Assembly (NCBI RefSeq): GCF_040448305.1
Contig: NZ_CP148752.1
Location: 3,658,001 to 3,722,000 of the forward strand
Source of the DNA: Pseudomonas fluorescens
GTDB lineage: Bacteria; Pseudomonadota; Gammaproteobacteria; Pseudomonadales; Pseudomonadaceae
Length of the DNA: 64,000 bases
Direction: 5' to 3'
Both the position numbers and the translations under genes were made by a program. Numbering within the stretch: position 1 is the first letter of the stretch; each line of letters opens with the position of its first letter. This document shows, one piece after another, positions 24,120-31,754 of the stretch. The notes beneath the pieces were generated by a model that saw only the letters and a list, made by a program, of their open reading frames with translations, was not told the DNA's origin and ran no database searches.

Positions 24120-25943
24120 CTACTCGCTGTGCAGATTTGCATAAATCAACTCTGCGAGCTTTTTACTGATCCCGGGGGCTTTGGCAATTTCTTCGATGCT
24201 TGCACGAGACAGCTCCTGCAATCCACCAAAATGTTTCAACAAATCACGCCGACGTGTGGGTCCGACGCCGGCGACGCCCTCCAGTGTAGACGTCCGACGG
24301 GTTTTTCCACGCCGGGCGCGGTGCCCGGTAATGGCAAACCGGTGGGCTTCGTCGCGAATCTGCTGGATCAAATGCAACGCGGGAGAATCGCCGCGCAACG
24401 TGAACTCATGTGCAGCGTCGTTCAGGTACAGGGTTTCGAAACCGGCCTTGCGCGTCGCACCCTTTGCCACGCCCAGCAGAATCAGGTCAGGCACGGCCAA
24501 TTCATCGAGCACATCGCGGGCCATGGACAACTGACCTTTACCGCCGTCCACCAGCAGGATATCCGGCAGCTTGCCCTCCCCGTCCTTCAGTTTGCTGAAG
24601 CGTCGGGTCAACGCCTGATGCATCGCTGCGTAATCATCGCCGGCCGTAACGCCCTCGATGTTGTACCGGCGGTAATCGGCCTTGATCGGGCCTTCGGGGC
24701 CGAAGACCACGCAGGACGCCACCGTCGCCTCGCCACTGGAATGACTGATGTCGTAGCACTCAAGTCGTTGAGGAGGCTCATCCAGCTTCAGCACCTCGGC
24801 CAGTGCATCGAAGCGTGCCGTAATGTGCTGACGATTCGCCAGGCGCGCACTCAGTGCCTGCTCGGCATTGGTCACCGCCAATTGCTGCCAGCGCGCCCGC
24901 GTACCCCGCACGCGATGGCTGATGGTCAGTTCACGACCGCGCAACTCGTCGATGGCGGCGATCAGTGTCGGAAAATCATCGTGGACCACATTGACGATCA
25001 GTTCACTTGGCAAGTCGCGTTCAGGACTGCTGATGAAGTACTGGCCAAGAAACGCGGCCATGACTTCAGAAACGTCTTCTTCAATACCGACTTGAGGGAA
25101 GAAGTTCTTGCTTCCCAGTACCCGCCCGCCCCGCACGCTGATCAAGTGGACGCAGGCGCCGCCCGGGTTGACGAGGGCGGCAATCACATCGACGTCCCCG
25201 GTCCCACCTTCCATGCTCTGTTGATCCTGGACCCGGCGCAGTAATGCAATCTGGTCCCGCAACTCGGCTGCTCGTTCGAATTCGAGATTGATCGCCGCTT
25301 CTTCCATCCCGGCGGACAACTCGTCAGTCAGCGCATTGCTGCGCCCTTCAAGAAACATCACCGAATGGCGCACATCTTCGGCGTACACCTGAGGTTCCAC
25401 CAGCCCGACACAGGGCGCCTTGCAGCGCTTGATCTGGTATTGCAAGCATGGACGCGTGCGGTTCTTGTAATAACTGTCTTCGCATTGCCGAACGAAAAAC
25501 GTCTTTTGCAGCAGGCTCAGGCTTTCGCGTATCGCGCCAGCGCTCGGGTAAGGCCCGAAATATTTGCCCTTGGCCTTTTTCGCGCCGCGATGAATGCTCA
25601 GGCGCGGAAACTCTCCGTCGGAGAGATAGACGTAGGGGTAGGATTTATCGTCGCGCAGCAGGATGTTATAGGGCGGGCGCCATTCTTTGATCAGCGTCTG
25701 CTCAAGCAGCAAGGCTTCGGTTTCGTTGGCGGTGATCGTCGTCTCGACCTGGGCGATACGCGCTACCAGTGCGGCGGTCTTGGGGGCAAGCCCGGTCTTG
25801 CGGAAGTAACTCGACAGGCGACTCTTGAGGTTTTTCGCCTTGCCGACGTAGAGCAATCGCGCTTCGCTGTCGAACATGCGGTACACGCCGGGGCGCCCGC
25901 TAACGGTCGACAGAAAGGCGCTCGGATCAAAGGTTTCGGTCAT
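24120..25943 (-). CDS. uvrC: Excinuclease ABC subunit C
   Basis: UvrC makes both incisions flanking DNA lesions in nucleotide excision repair together with UvrAB. The 607 residues contain the GIY-YIG domain at the amino terminus (PGVYRMF ... LLYVGKAKNLKSRLSSYF), the UvrB-interacting UVR helix pair (about residues 200-235, AINLEFERAAELRDQIALLR), the RNase H-like 5'-incision domain (ECYDISHSSGEATVASCVVF; DGGKGQLSMA) and a terminal double helix-hairpin-helix (GVGPTRRRDLLKHFGGLQEL). Full length. The start lies 2 bp after the gacA stop, so the two genes are translationally close and co-transcribed. Confidence 0.97.
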   Translation of the reverse strand: MTETFDPSAFLSTVSGRPGVYRMFDSEARLLYVGKAKNLKSRLSSYFRKTGLAPKTAALVARIAQVETTITANETEALLLEQTLIKEWRPPYNILLRDDKSYPYVYLSDGEFPRLSIHRGAKKAKGKYFGPYPSAGAIRESLSLLQKTFFVRQCEDSYYKNRTRPCLQYQIKRCKAPCVGLVEPQVYAEDVRHSVMFLEGRSNALTDELSAGMEEAAINLEFERAAELRDQIALLRRVQDQQSMEGGTGDVDVIAALVNPGGACVHLISVRGGRVLGSKNFFPQVGIEEDVSEVMAAFLGQYFISSPERDLPSELIVNVVHDDFPTLIAAIDELRGRELTISHRVRGTRARWQQLAVTNAEQALSARLANRQHITARFDALAEVLKLDEPPQRLECYDISHSSGEATVASCVVFGPEGPIKADYRRYNIEGVTAGDDYAAMHQALTRRFSKLKDGEGKLPDILLVDGGKGQLSMARDVLDELAVPDLILLGVAKGATRKAGFETLYLNDAAHEFTLRGDSPALHLIQQIRDEAHRFAITGHRARRGKTRRTSTLEGVAGVGPTRRRDLLKHFGGLQELSRASIEEIAKAPGISKKLAELIYANLHSE

Positions 25944-25945
25944 TT

Positions 25946-26587
25946 TCAGAGGCTGGCGTCGACCATGCCATGACGAACCGCCAACAGCGTCAACTCGACA
26001 TCACTGCTGATCGAAAGCTTTTCGAAGATGCGGTAACGGTAGGTATTCACGGTTTTCGGGGACAGGCACAACTTGTCGGAAATGATTTGTACTTTCTGGC
26101 AGCCGACAATCATCAGCGCGATCTGGATTTCCCGCTCCGACAAGGCATCGAAAGGCGAATCGTTGGTGGGCTGGAAGGACTTGATCGCCAGTTGCTGGGC
26201 AATTTGCGGGCTGATGTAGCGTTGCCCGGCGAACACGAGACGGATGGCCTGGACCATTTCCGGCAAACCTGCCCCCTTGGTCAGGTACCCTGCCGCACCG
26301 GCTTGCAACAGCCGCGTAGGAAACGGGTCCTCTTCACACACGGTCACCGCGACGACTTTGATATCCGGATGACTTCGCAATAACTTGCGAGTGGCTTCAA
26401 GACCGCCGATACCCGGCATCTTGACGTCCATCAACACCACATCGGGCTTCAGCTCACGCGCTTTGAGCAGGGATTCCTCACCCGACTCGGCCTGGCCGAC
26501 TACTTGCAGGCCATCGATGTCAGCCAGCATTCGTGTAATGCCTGTACGAACGAGATCATGGTCATCGACTACTAGCACCCTAATCAA
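25946..26587 (-). CDS. gacA: Response regulator GacA
   Basis: This global regulator is phosphorylated by GacS and activates rsmX/Y/Z small RNAs that control secondary metabolism, biofilm and virulence. The 213 residues comprise a receiver domain (VLVVDDHDLVRTGITRM; phosphoacceptor Asp in VVLMDVKMPG; conserved K in YLTKGAG) and a LuxR-type helix-turn-helix (LSEREIQIALMIVGCQKVQI ... LSPKTVNTYRYRIFEKL). The start is TTG at 26587 (reading M-I-R-V-L-V-V-D-D-H) with GAGGTG five bases upstream. A TTG start is known for gacA of fluorescent pseudomonads. An ATG-initiated extension to 26635 is not conserved. Confidence 0.96.
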   Translation of the reverse strand: MIRVLVVDDHDLVRTGITRMLADIDGLQVVGQAESGEESLLKARELKPDVVLMDVKMPGIGGLEATRKLLRSHPDIKVVAVTVCEEDPFPTRLLQAGAAGYLTKGAGLPEMVQAIRLVFAGQRYISPQIAQQLAIKSFQPTNDSPFDALSEREIQIALMIVGCQKVQIISDKLCLSPKTVNTYRYRIFEKLSISSDVELTLLAVRHGMVDASL

Positions 26588-26683
26588 GCAGACACCTCGC
26601 GATATGGTCTTATTGGTTATCAGACACCTTAGCAAAAAGCATCTGGCAGACCTAGCGGAAAGCGTCAGATTAAAAGTTTCAAT

Positions 26684-27160
26684 TCATCTTGAAAGGCTTG
26701 TCGCAAGCGAGTTGCAGCAATCCAGGACAGGGATATCCAGCTGCATCCTCAGGAAACACTCGTCCTTGCCCACCACCCTCAATCCCTTGCGCTCGTACAA
26801 CGCTCGCGCCGGGTTGTTTTCGAAAACCGTCAGGCGCAACGCCGGGCGCCGCTCCTGGCGCGCCAGAGCCAGTGCCTGATCGATCGCCCAGGACCCCGTG
26901 CCCTGCCCACGAAACGCTTCGACGATATGCAATTCGCGGATATACAAGGCTCTGGCATCACGGCTCAGGCTGACATAACCCAGCACTCTGTCGCCCGTAG
27001 CAATCACGCGGTTGTCCCGCCCGGCCCAGGCCACGTCAAACGCTTCGTCCTGCCACAACAGGTCATGCTCAATGTAGTAACGCAGCATGCCCCTACAGGT
27101 CAGTTCGCGGGCGAATTCGAGGTCATCCAGTGTTGCCGGACGCCATTGGTGTTCCATCAT
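26684..27160 (-). CDS. GNAT family N-acetyltransferase
   Basis: This cytoplasmic acetyltransferase has 158 residues from ATG at 27160 (MMEHQWRPATLDDLEFAREL). The acetyl-CoA-binding core is visible: IRELHIVEAFRGQGTGSWAI (motif A, R/Q-x-x-G-x-G/A) and LRLTVFENNPARALYERKGL (motif B, NxxA-xxxYexxGF/L). The substrate is unknown. GGAG lies 5 bp before the ATG. An in-frame extension to 27220 is not supported. It lies upstream of gacA on the same strand with a 96-bp gap and is divergent from the aromatic leader region. Confidence 0.85.
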   Translation of the reverse strand: MMEHQWRPATLDDLEFARELTCRGMLRYYIEHDLLWQDEAFDVAWAGRDNRVIATGDRVLGYVSLSRDARALYIRELHIVEAFRGQGTGSWAIDQALALARQERRPALRLTVFENNPARALYERKGLRVVGKDECFLRMQLDIPVLDCCNSLATSLSR

Positions 27161-27342
27161 TGCAGCTCCACGGCGAGGGTCAGGTGCGTCCTTGACGATA
27201 GGTTTGTTGTTGCGGCGCAAAGTGTGTCACAACCTTGGGGGCACTCAAGCGATAGAAAGTGCCGTCGATGGCCGATAGCATTTTCTGATTGAATCTGCGT
27301 ACCGGCCTCTAGTAAGCTCGGACCATCCATCGGAGACAGACC

Positions 27343-27471
27343 ATGTTCAACGCCCTCTTACAGCTTCGTACCGCCAGCGCCCTGCGCTCGGTTGCGGCTG
27401 CCCGGGTGAACGACGGTTGTACTCCAGTCAGCTTTTATTTTGGGTATTGGTTTAGCCACTGGCGCGCCTGA
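27343..27471 (+). CDS. Aromatic-rich leader peptide 1
   Basis: This 42-codon ORF (MFNALLQLRTASALR...) ends with FYFGYWFSHWRA: three Phe, two Tyr and two Trp within ten codons just before the stop. It is followed after 50 bp by a perfect terminator and then by a DAHP synthase gene. This is the classic layout of transcription attenuation, in which ribosome stalling at aromatic codons lets transcription pass the terminator. A 7-bp stem TGGGTAT/ATACCCA (27441-27447 with 27471-27477) pairs the aromatic codons with the sequence after the stop and could be the pause hairpin. GGAGACAGACC precedes the ATG. Confidence 0.75.
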   Translation: MFNALLQLRTASALRSVAAARVNDGCTPVSFYFGYWFSHWRA

Positions 27472-27520
27472 TACCCACACGGCGCCCACTTTAAACGGGT
27501 CGCCACCAGAGAATTCTCAA

Positions 27521-27556
27521 CCCCCGGTCGGCCTCCCGACCGGGGGTTTTGTTTTT
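27521..27556 (+). terminator. Attenuator upstream of DAHP synthase
   Basis: A perfect 11-bp stem CCCCCGGTCGG / CCGACCGGGGG (27521-27531 with 27536-27546, loop CCTC) is followed by TTTTGTTTTTT. It is a strong intrinsic terminator placed 50 bp after leader peptide 1 and 263 bp before the DAHP synthase start, so it must be regulated for the enzyme to be made from an upstream promoter. Confidence 0.9.
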
Positions 27557-27606
27557 TCAGCCCCAACACTTTCAGCGACACACCAGACATTCAGAGGATT
27601 CAGAAC

Positions 27607-27759
27607 ATGAACTACGCCACTTATTACCGTTACGACAGTTTTACCGCCTGGCGATTTACCACCCTCCGCTCGGGACAGCCTGCCGCCTCCGATCGGTCAC
27701 CCACAGGTGGCAAGCACACACACGCAGCCAATCCGGCCAATTGTCGAACACCCCAGTAG
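27607..27759 (+). CDS. Aromatic-rich leader peptide 2 (candidate)
   Basis: This 50-codon ORF starts right after the attenuator. Its beginning (MNYATYYRYDSFTAWRF) has four Tyr, two Phe and one Trp in 17 codons; the rest is ordinary and ends at TAG 27757-27759. AGAGGA lies 9 bp upstream of the ATG. It ends 49 bp before the DAHP synthase start. It could be a second, translation-linked sensor of aromatic amino acids, or a degenerate copy of the first leader. No second terminator with a U-tract was found after it. Confidence 0.5.
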   Translation: MNYATYYRYDSFTAWRFTTLRSGQPAASDRSPTGGKHTHAANPANCRTPQ

Positions 27760-27808
27760 GGCCGAGCGCGCGGGCACGAACCCGCCACCAGCCCAGGAAG
27801 CCTTGAAT

Positions 27809-28873
27809 ATGAACTCGTCCGTCTCTGCACTGCCGCTGTCCACTTTGAGCCCTGCCAATGAAGCGCTGACCCTGCGTCTGCCCAGCTCATTGCAACTCAA
27901 ACAGCAATTGCCCCTCAGCAACGCCCTGTCCCGACAAGTCACCGCCCACCGCCAGGCGGTTCGCGCGATCCTCAACGGTGAAGACTCCCGCCTGCTGGTC
28001 ATCGTCGGCCCATGCTCGATACACGATCCGAAATCAGCCCTCGAATACGCTGGCAACCTTGCCCGCCTCGCCGCCGAAGTCAGCGACGAAATGCTGCTGG
28101 TGATGCGCGCCTACGTCGAAAAACCCCGTACCACGGTTGGCTGGAAAGGCCTGGCCTACGACCCGCACCTGGATGGCAGCGATGACATGGCCGCCGGCCT
28201 GACGCTGTCCCGCGAACTGATGTGCGAAATGCTCCGACTGGGCCTGCCCGTTGCCACTGAACTGCTGCAACCGATGGCGGCCGGTTACTTCGACGATCTG
28301 TTGAGCTGGGTGGCGATTGGCGCCCGGACCACGGAGTCGCAGATCCACCGGGAAATGGCCAGCGGCCTGGGCATGCCAGTCGGTTTCAAGAACGGGACTG
28401 ATGGCGGTGTCGGTGTCGCCAGTGACGCCATGCGTTCCGCCGCCCATCCCCATCGCCATTTCGGTGTCGATAGCCAGGGACATCCGGCGATCATTCAAAC
28501 CCCGGGCAATGCGGATACTCACCTGGTATTGCGCGGCGGCCATCGCGGGCCGAACTACGACAGCGCCAGCGTCGCCCAGGTGAACAGCGACCTGACCAGA
28601 CTGAAGATTCCGGCTCGAATCATGGTCGATTGCAGTCATGCCAACAGCGGAAAAGACCCGTTACGCCAGCCATCCGTGTTCAAGGATGTACTTGAGCAAC
28701 GCCTGCAAGGTGATCGCTCACTGATCGGCATGATGATCGAGAGCCATTTGTTCGAGGGCTGCCAGCCGTTGAGTTCGTCATTGCAATACGGTGTGTCGGT
28801 GACCGATGGTTGCCTTGGCTGGGCCGGGACAGAACAACTGCTGCTTGAAGCGGCGGATCGGCTACGAGCGTAA
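27809..28873 (+). CDS. 3-deoxy-7-phosphoheptulonate (DAHP) synthase, class I
   Basis: The first enzyme of the shikimate pathway condenses phosphoenolpyruvate and erythrose 4-phosphate. The 354 residues carry the AroF/G/H-type active-site motifs: GPCSIHD (metal Cys), KPRTTVGWKG (PEP-binding Arg/Lys), HREMASGLGMPVGFKNGTDG, and DCSHANSGKD. ATG at 27809 (MNSSVSALPL) has AGGAAG 8 bp upstream. An in-frame extension to 27707 overlaps the second leader ORF and is rejected. Which amino acid inhibits this isoenzyme cannot be read with confidence. The upstream attenuator with an aromatic leader implies control by Phe/Tyr/Trp supply. Confidence 0.92.
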   Translation: MNSSVSALPLSTLSPANEALTLRLPSSLQLKQQLPLSNALSRQVTAHRQAVRAILNGEDSRLLVIVGPCSIHDPKSALEYAGNLARLAAEVSDEMLLVMRAYVEKPRTTVGWKGLAYDPHLDGSDDMAAGLTLSRELMCEMLRLGLPVATELLQPMAAGYFDDLLSWVAIGARTTESQIHREMASGLGMPVGFKNGTDGGVGVASDAMRSAAHPHRHFGVDSQGHPAIIQTPGNADTHLVLRGGHRGPNYDSASVAQVNSDLTRLKIPARIMVDCSHANSGKDPLRQPSVFKDVLEQRLQGDRSLIGMMIESHLFEGCQPLSSSLQYGVSVTDGCLGWAGTEQLLLEAADRLRA

Positions 28874-28945
28874 AACTACGCCCAATAGCCGGCATCATCC
28901 GTCCGCCCTCCGGCCTTCATTCGAATACTGGAGGGTAAATGGCAA

Positions 28946-30010
28946 TCAATGTCCCATCAGGGACTGCACCTGAACCGGCGTCACCCCGGATTGCTGGAGT
29001 GTGCCGTCAACGCGCTCGACTGAATAGGAAACACGGATCGTAGAATCTCGATGTTCCCTCCAGAAACTGTAGGGAACGATGAATACCAACGGCTCGCCGG
29101 CGGTGTCTCCGGTTATTTCGCGGTCGTCACGGTGATCGAACTTCTCCCCGTCGCATTCCAGGCATATCAGTTCCCCTTTTTCAGCCTTGGCGTTTTCGAT
29201 GACGACGGTCACGCCATCCTGCGCATCATGCAGATCCACCCAGCCTTCGTCGGCTTCCAACACAGTGGGTGCTGGCAATGGTCCCCGCTCCATCCTGCCA
29301 ATCATCAGTGTCGTCAGTTCAGAGTAACGAGGACCATGCCCTGCTTGCTTGACGCAATAATCGACGGAAATGGAGGAGCCCAGATTGGGCGCAATGCACT
29401 CCGGGCTGACCCAAAACGACAGTTCGCCCCCCACAGCAAAGGACTCGACCTTGAGTGCATCACTGGAACTTCCTTCGACCGAAACACCCGCCCAGGTCAA
29501 CAACACCCAGTCGCCCGCCGCCATGCGCGCATAGGGTTTGATCGTAACGATCGCCCCTTCTTTCACCCGATCCGGATCAAGTGTTCTACCCACCGCATCG
29601 TTCACCGTCGCAGGCAACAGGTCGGAATGCACGTCACCCACACTCAGTTGCAATCGATGGGAATGCACGGACTCGGCAAAACGGGTGCTCGTGAGTGAGT
29701 AACTGATTTCGAGTGAACCACCGTCAAGCGCCGCGATATGTGCGCTACCCACGGCAAAGATCATCTCCTCGCCGACCCGGTCCTCACTGACAAAACGCGC
29801 CACCTGATGATTGCTGGCGAGGCCATCGGCATCCAGACCCGCCCAATTCATTAGCAATTTGTCGCCGCAGGTCATGCCTGGATAAGGCTGGACCTTGATG
29901 ACGGCTTTTTTGTCAGAGGGGTTCAGAACGCCGTTTTGCGCCTGCTCAAGTATGGGAGGTGGTAATGGTTGCTGCGCGAGATTCAAGGTATCGGGTTCAT
30001 AAACAGTCAT
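28946..30010 (-). CDS. Protein of three tandem Ig-like repeats
   Basis: This 354-residue protein of unknown function is built from three repeats of about 110 residues. Each opens with a short proline-containing linker (LPPPILEQA, LPATVNDA, LPAPTVLEA), continues to a hydrophobic strand (AVIKVQPYPGM, AIVTIKPYARM, VTVVIENAKAE) and then (D/E)-x3-L-x-W-AG or its equivalent (LLMNWAGLDADG, VLLTWAGVSVEG). The third repeat is the most diverged. No signal peptide is visible, so localisation is unclear. Similar repeats occur in Pseudomonas proteins of unknown role, some very long. The gene stands alone, convergent with the DAHP synthase gene. Confidence 0.65.
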   Translation of the reverse strand: MTVYEPDTLNLAQQPLPPPILEQAQNGVLNPSDKKAVIKVQPYPGMTCGDKLLMNWAGLDADGLASNHQVARFVSEDRVGEEMIFAVGSAHIAALDGGSLEISYSLTSTRFAESVHSHRLQLSVGDVHSDLLPATVNDAVGRTLDPDRVKEGAIVTIKPYARMAAGDWVLLTWAGVSVEGSSSDALKVESFAVGGELSFWVSPECIAPNLGSSISVDYCVKQAGHGPRYSELTTLMIGRMERGPLPAPTVLEADEGWVDLHDAQDGVTVVIENAKAEKGELICLECDGEKFDHRDDREITGDTAGEPLVFIVPYSFWREHRDSTIRVSYSVERVDGTLQQSGVTPVQVQSLMGH

Positions 30011-30348
30011 TCATTCGCTCCAGTCCTTGGAATAAACACCGAACGGGTGGCCGGCTTTGGATGGCGTCTATTTAATCTCACGGCAAACAGCCGTGATGTC
30101 GGTCACTTACTCCGGCTCGCTCGGAAAATCGATACACACGAAGTAGGTCTTTGATCAGTAGCAAGCTGATTGCCGTGAAAAGTCCTCAATCTGTTCCGAC
30201 TAAGGCCTCAGCCATTCTTGAGTTTTCGCACTTGTTCTATTCCGTTATCCGCAAGCTTCGGCGGACTTTTCATACACCGCGCCAACCTCGAGTGTTTTAG
30301 AGTGAAGTGCCATGCAGTCCCAACGAACTTCTGTGCAAAGGTATGAAC
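30011..30348. other. Intergenic region between Ig-like protein and lipase genes
   Basis: There are 338 bp between divergent genes. A 7-bp inverted repeat TCACGGC/GCCGTGA lies near 30077-30095. No ORF, RNA gene or terminator is convincing. It should hold the two promoters. Confidence 0.4.
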
Positions 30349-31230
30349 ATGCAAAGGAATGCAAGCACTTGTTACCCAATACTGCTGGTTCACGGCCTTT
30401 TCGGCTTCGACAGAATCGGCAAGTTCGAGCTCTTTCACGACATCAGGCAGGCGCTGAGGAACGCCGGAGCAAGGGTGTTCGTTCCCCACTTGTCGGCCAT
30501 CCACGACAACGAAGCACGCGGTGGCCAATTGCTCGCGCAGATCGAGCGGGTACTGGAAGGAACCGGTGCACGCAAAGTCAACCTCATAGGCCATAGCCAG
30601 GGCGCACTGACCGCACGTTATGCCGCAGCGATTGCGCCACACAGTGTGGCGTCGGTGACCTCCGTCAGCGGGCCGAACCATGGCTCGGAGCTGGCCGATT
30701 TCCTGCGCAAGGCATTGATACCAGGCTGCCTGCCGGAACAGGTGGCCGAGACGGTGGTGACCCTGTTCGCCGACTTCCTCGCGACATTGAGCGACAATCA
30801 GTACCAACCGAAGAACGCCATTTCGGCCCTCAAGGCGCTGACCACCGAAGGCGTAGGCGCATTCAACGACAAATACCCGCAAGGGCTGCCCAGCACCTGG
30901 GGTGGCAAGGGGCGCGAACGGGTCAACGGTGTTCGTTACTACTCGTGGAGCGGCGTGCTGCAGTCGAGTGTTCTCGAGGCAGGGCTCAATGCGTTCGATC
31001 CGCTCAACGCCTTCTGCCGGGCCCTTTCCGGTTATTTCGTCACCGAAAGCGAGCAGAACGACGGGTTGGTCGGTCGCTTCAGTTCCCATCTGGGCACAGT
31101 TATCCGTTCCGACTATGCGCTGGATCATCTGGACACCATTGGCCAACCGACCGGCCAGTTGCGCACAGGTGTCGATCCGATTGAGCTGTATGTTCAGCAC
31201 GCCGAGCGTTTGAGAGACGCCGGCCTTTGA
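30349..31230 (+). CDS. Family I lipase (triacylglycerol lipase-like), no signal peptide
   Basis: This 293-residue alpha/beta hydrolase starts MQRNASTCYPILLVHGLFGF, with the oxyanion-hole HG of bacterial family I lipases. The nucleophile elbow is GHSQG with Ser at about residue 83. The catalytic Asp is probably in SEQNDGLVGRFSSHLG, which also holds the calcium-site region, and the His in DHLDTIG. AAAGG fits the ATG at 30349; in-frame starts at 30343 and 30307 add no signal sequence. Secreted relatives such as LipA have a leader and a Lif foldase gene beside them. Neither is visible here, so an intracellular or non-classical enzyme is likely. Confidence 0.8.
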   Translation: MQRNASTCYPILLVHGLFGFDRIGKFELFHDIRQALRNAGARVFVPHLSAIHDNEARGGQLLAQIERVLEGTGARKVNLIGHSQGALTARYAAAIAPHSVASVTSVSGPNHGSELADFLRKALIPGCLPEQVAETVVTLFADFLATLSDNQYQPKNAISALKALTTEGVGAFNDKYPQGLPSTWGGKGRERVNGVRYYSWSGVLQSSVLEAGLNAFDPLNAFCRALSGYFVTESEQNDGLVGRFSSHLGTVIRSDYALDHLDTIGQPTGQLRTGVDPIELYVQHAERLRDAGL

Positions 31231-31337
31231 GGTACTGCCTGCCGTGGATCCCGCGTGGAACGGAACTTTGAGGAGAAATAGCTCACTGAATCCGGTAGGC
31301 TCAGCACTTTATCGAGTATTGAAAGGAGTATTTTCCC

Positions 31338-31619
31338 ATGGCTAAAGCCACTGCCCGTCACATCCTTGTTGCCTCCGAAGCCAAGTGCAACGAACTCAAG
31401 GCCCAAATCGAGGCTGGCGCCGATTTCGCCGAAGTTGCCAAGGCAAACTCCACCTGCCCTTCCAGCCGCCAGGGCGGTGATCTGGGTTCGTTCGGTCCGG
31501 GCCAGATGGTCAAGGAGTTCGACACCGTGGTCTTCAGCGCACCGCTCAACGTGGTCCAGGGTCCGGTCAAGACCCAGTTCGGTTTCCACCTGCTGGAAGT
31601 GACCAGCCGTCAGGACTGA
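31338..31619 (+). CDS. ppiC: Parvulin-type peptidyl-prolyl isomerase
   Basis: A single-domain 93-residue parvulin. The rotamase core is complete: ATARHILVASEAKCNELKAQ, FAEVAKANSTCPS, GGDLGSFGPGQMV, FDTVVFSAPLNVVQGPVKTQ and FGFHLLEVTSRQD. It closely resembles E. coli PpiC in length and sequence and lacks a signal peptide, so it acts in the cytoplasm on proline peptide bonds. GAAAGGAG precedes the ATG. A strong terminator follows, so the gene is probably monocistronic. A second, diverged copy lies at 46217-46492. Confidence 0.9.
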   Translation: MAKATARHILVASEAKCNELKAQIEAGADFAEVAKANSTCPSSRQGGDLGSFGPGQMVKEFDTVVFSAPLNVVQGPVKTQFGFHLLEVTSRQD

Positions 31620-31636
31620 TCGACGCTTGAGCTATT

Positions 31637-31673
31637 CACACAACGGCCCGCCTTTTGGTGGGCCGTTGTGTTT
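31637..31673 (+). terminator. Terminator after ppiC
   Basis: CACAACGGCCCGCC / GGTGGGCCGTTGTG (about 31638-31651 and 31657-31670) forms a 14-bp stem with one G-U pair, followed by TTTG. It separates ppiC from the yej operon. Confidence 0.8.
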
Positions 31674-31754
31674 GCGATGCGTAATACGGCTGGCGAGGGA
31701 CGCGCCGCTAGCGTACAAATTGTCGTTAACGACCACCCGGCTCCAAGGCTGACA

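Noticed and set aside
26588..26635. Longer ATG start for gacA
   Set aside because: The added 16 residues are unlike any GacA; the TTG start with GAGGTG upstream gives the conserved MIRVLVVDDH beginning and the usual 213 residues.
30208..31200. A 330-codon minus-strand frame opposite the lipase
   Set aside because: Antisense shadow; the lipase frame carries the catalytic motifs and this one none.
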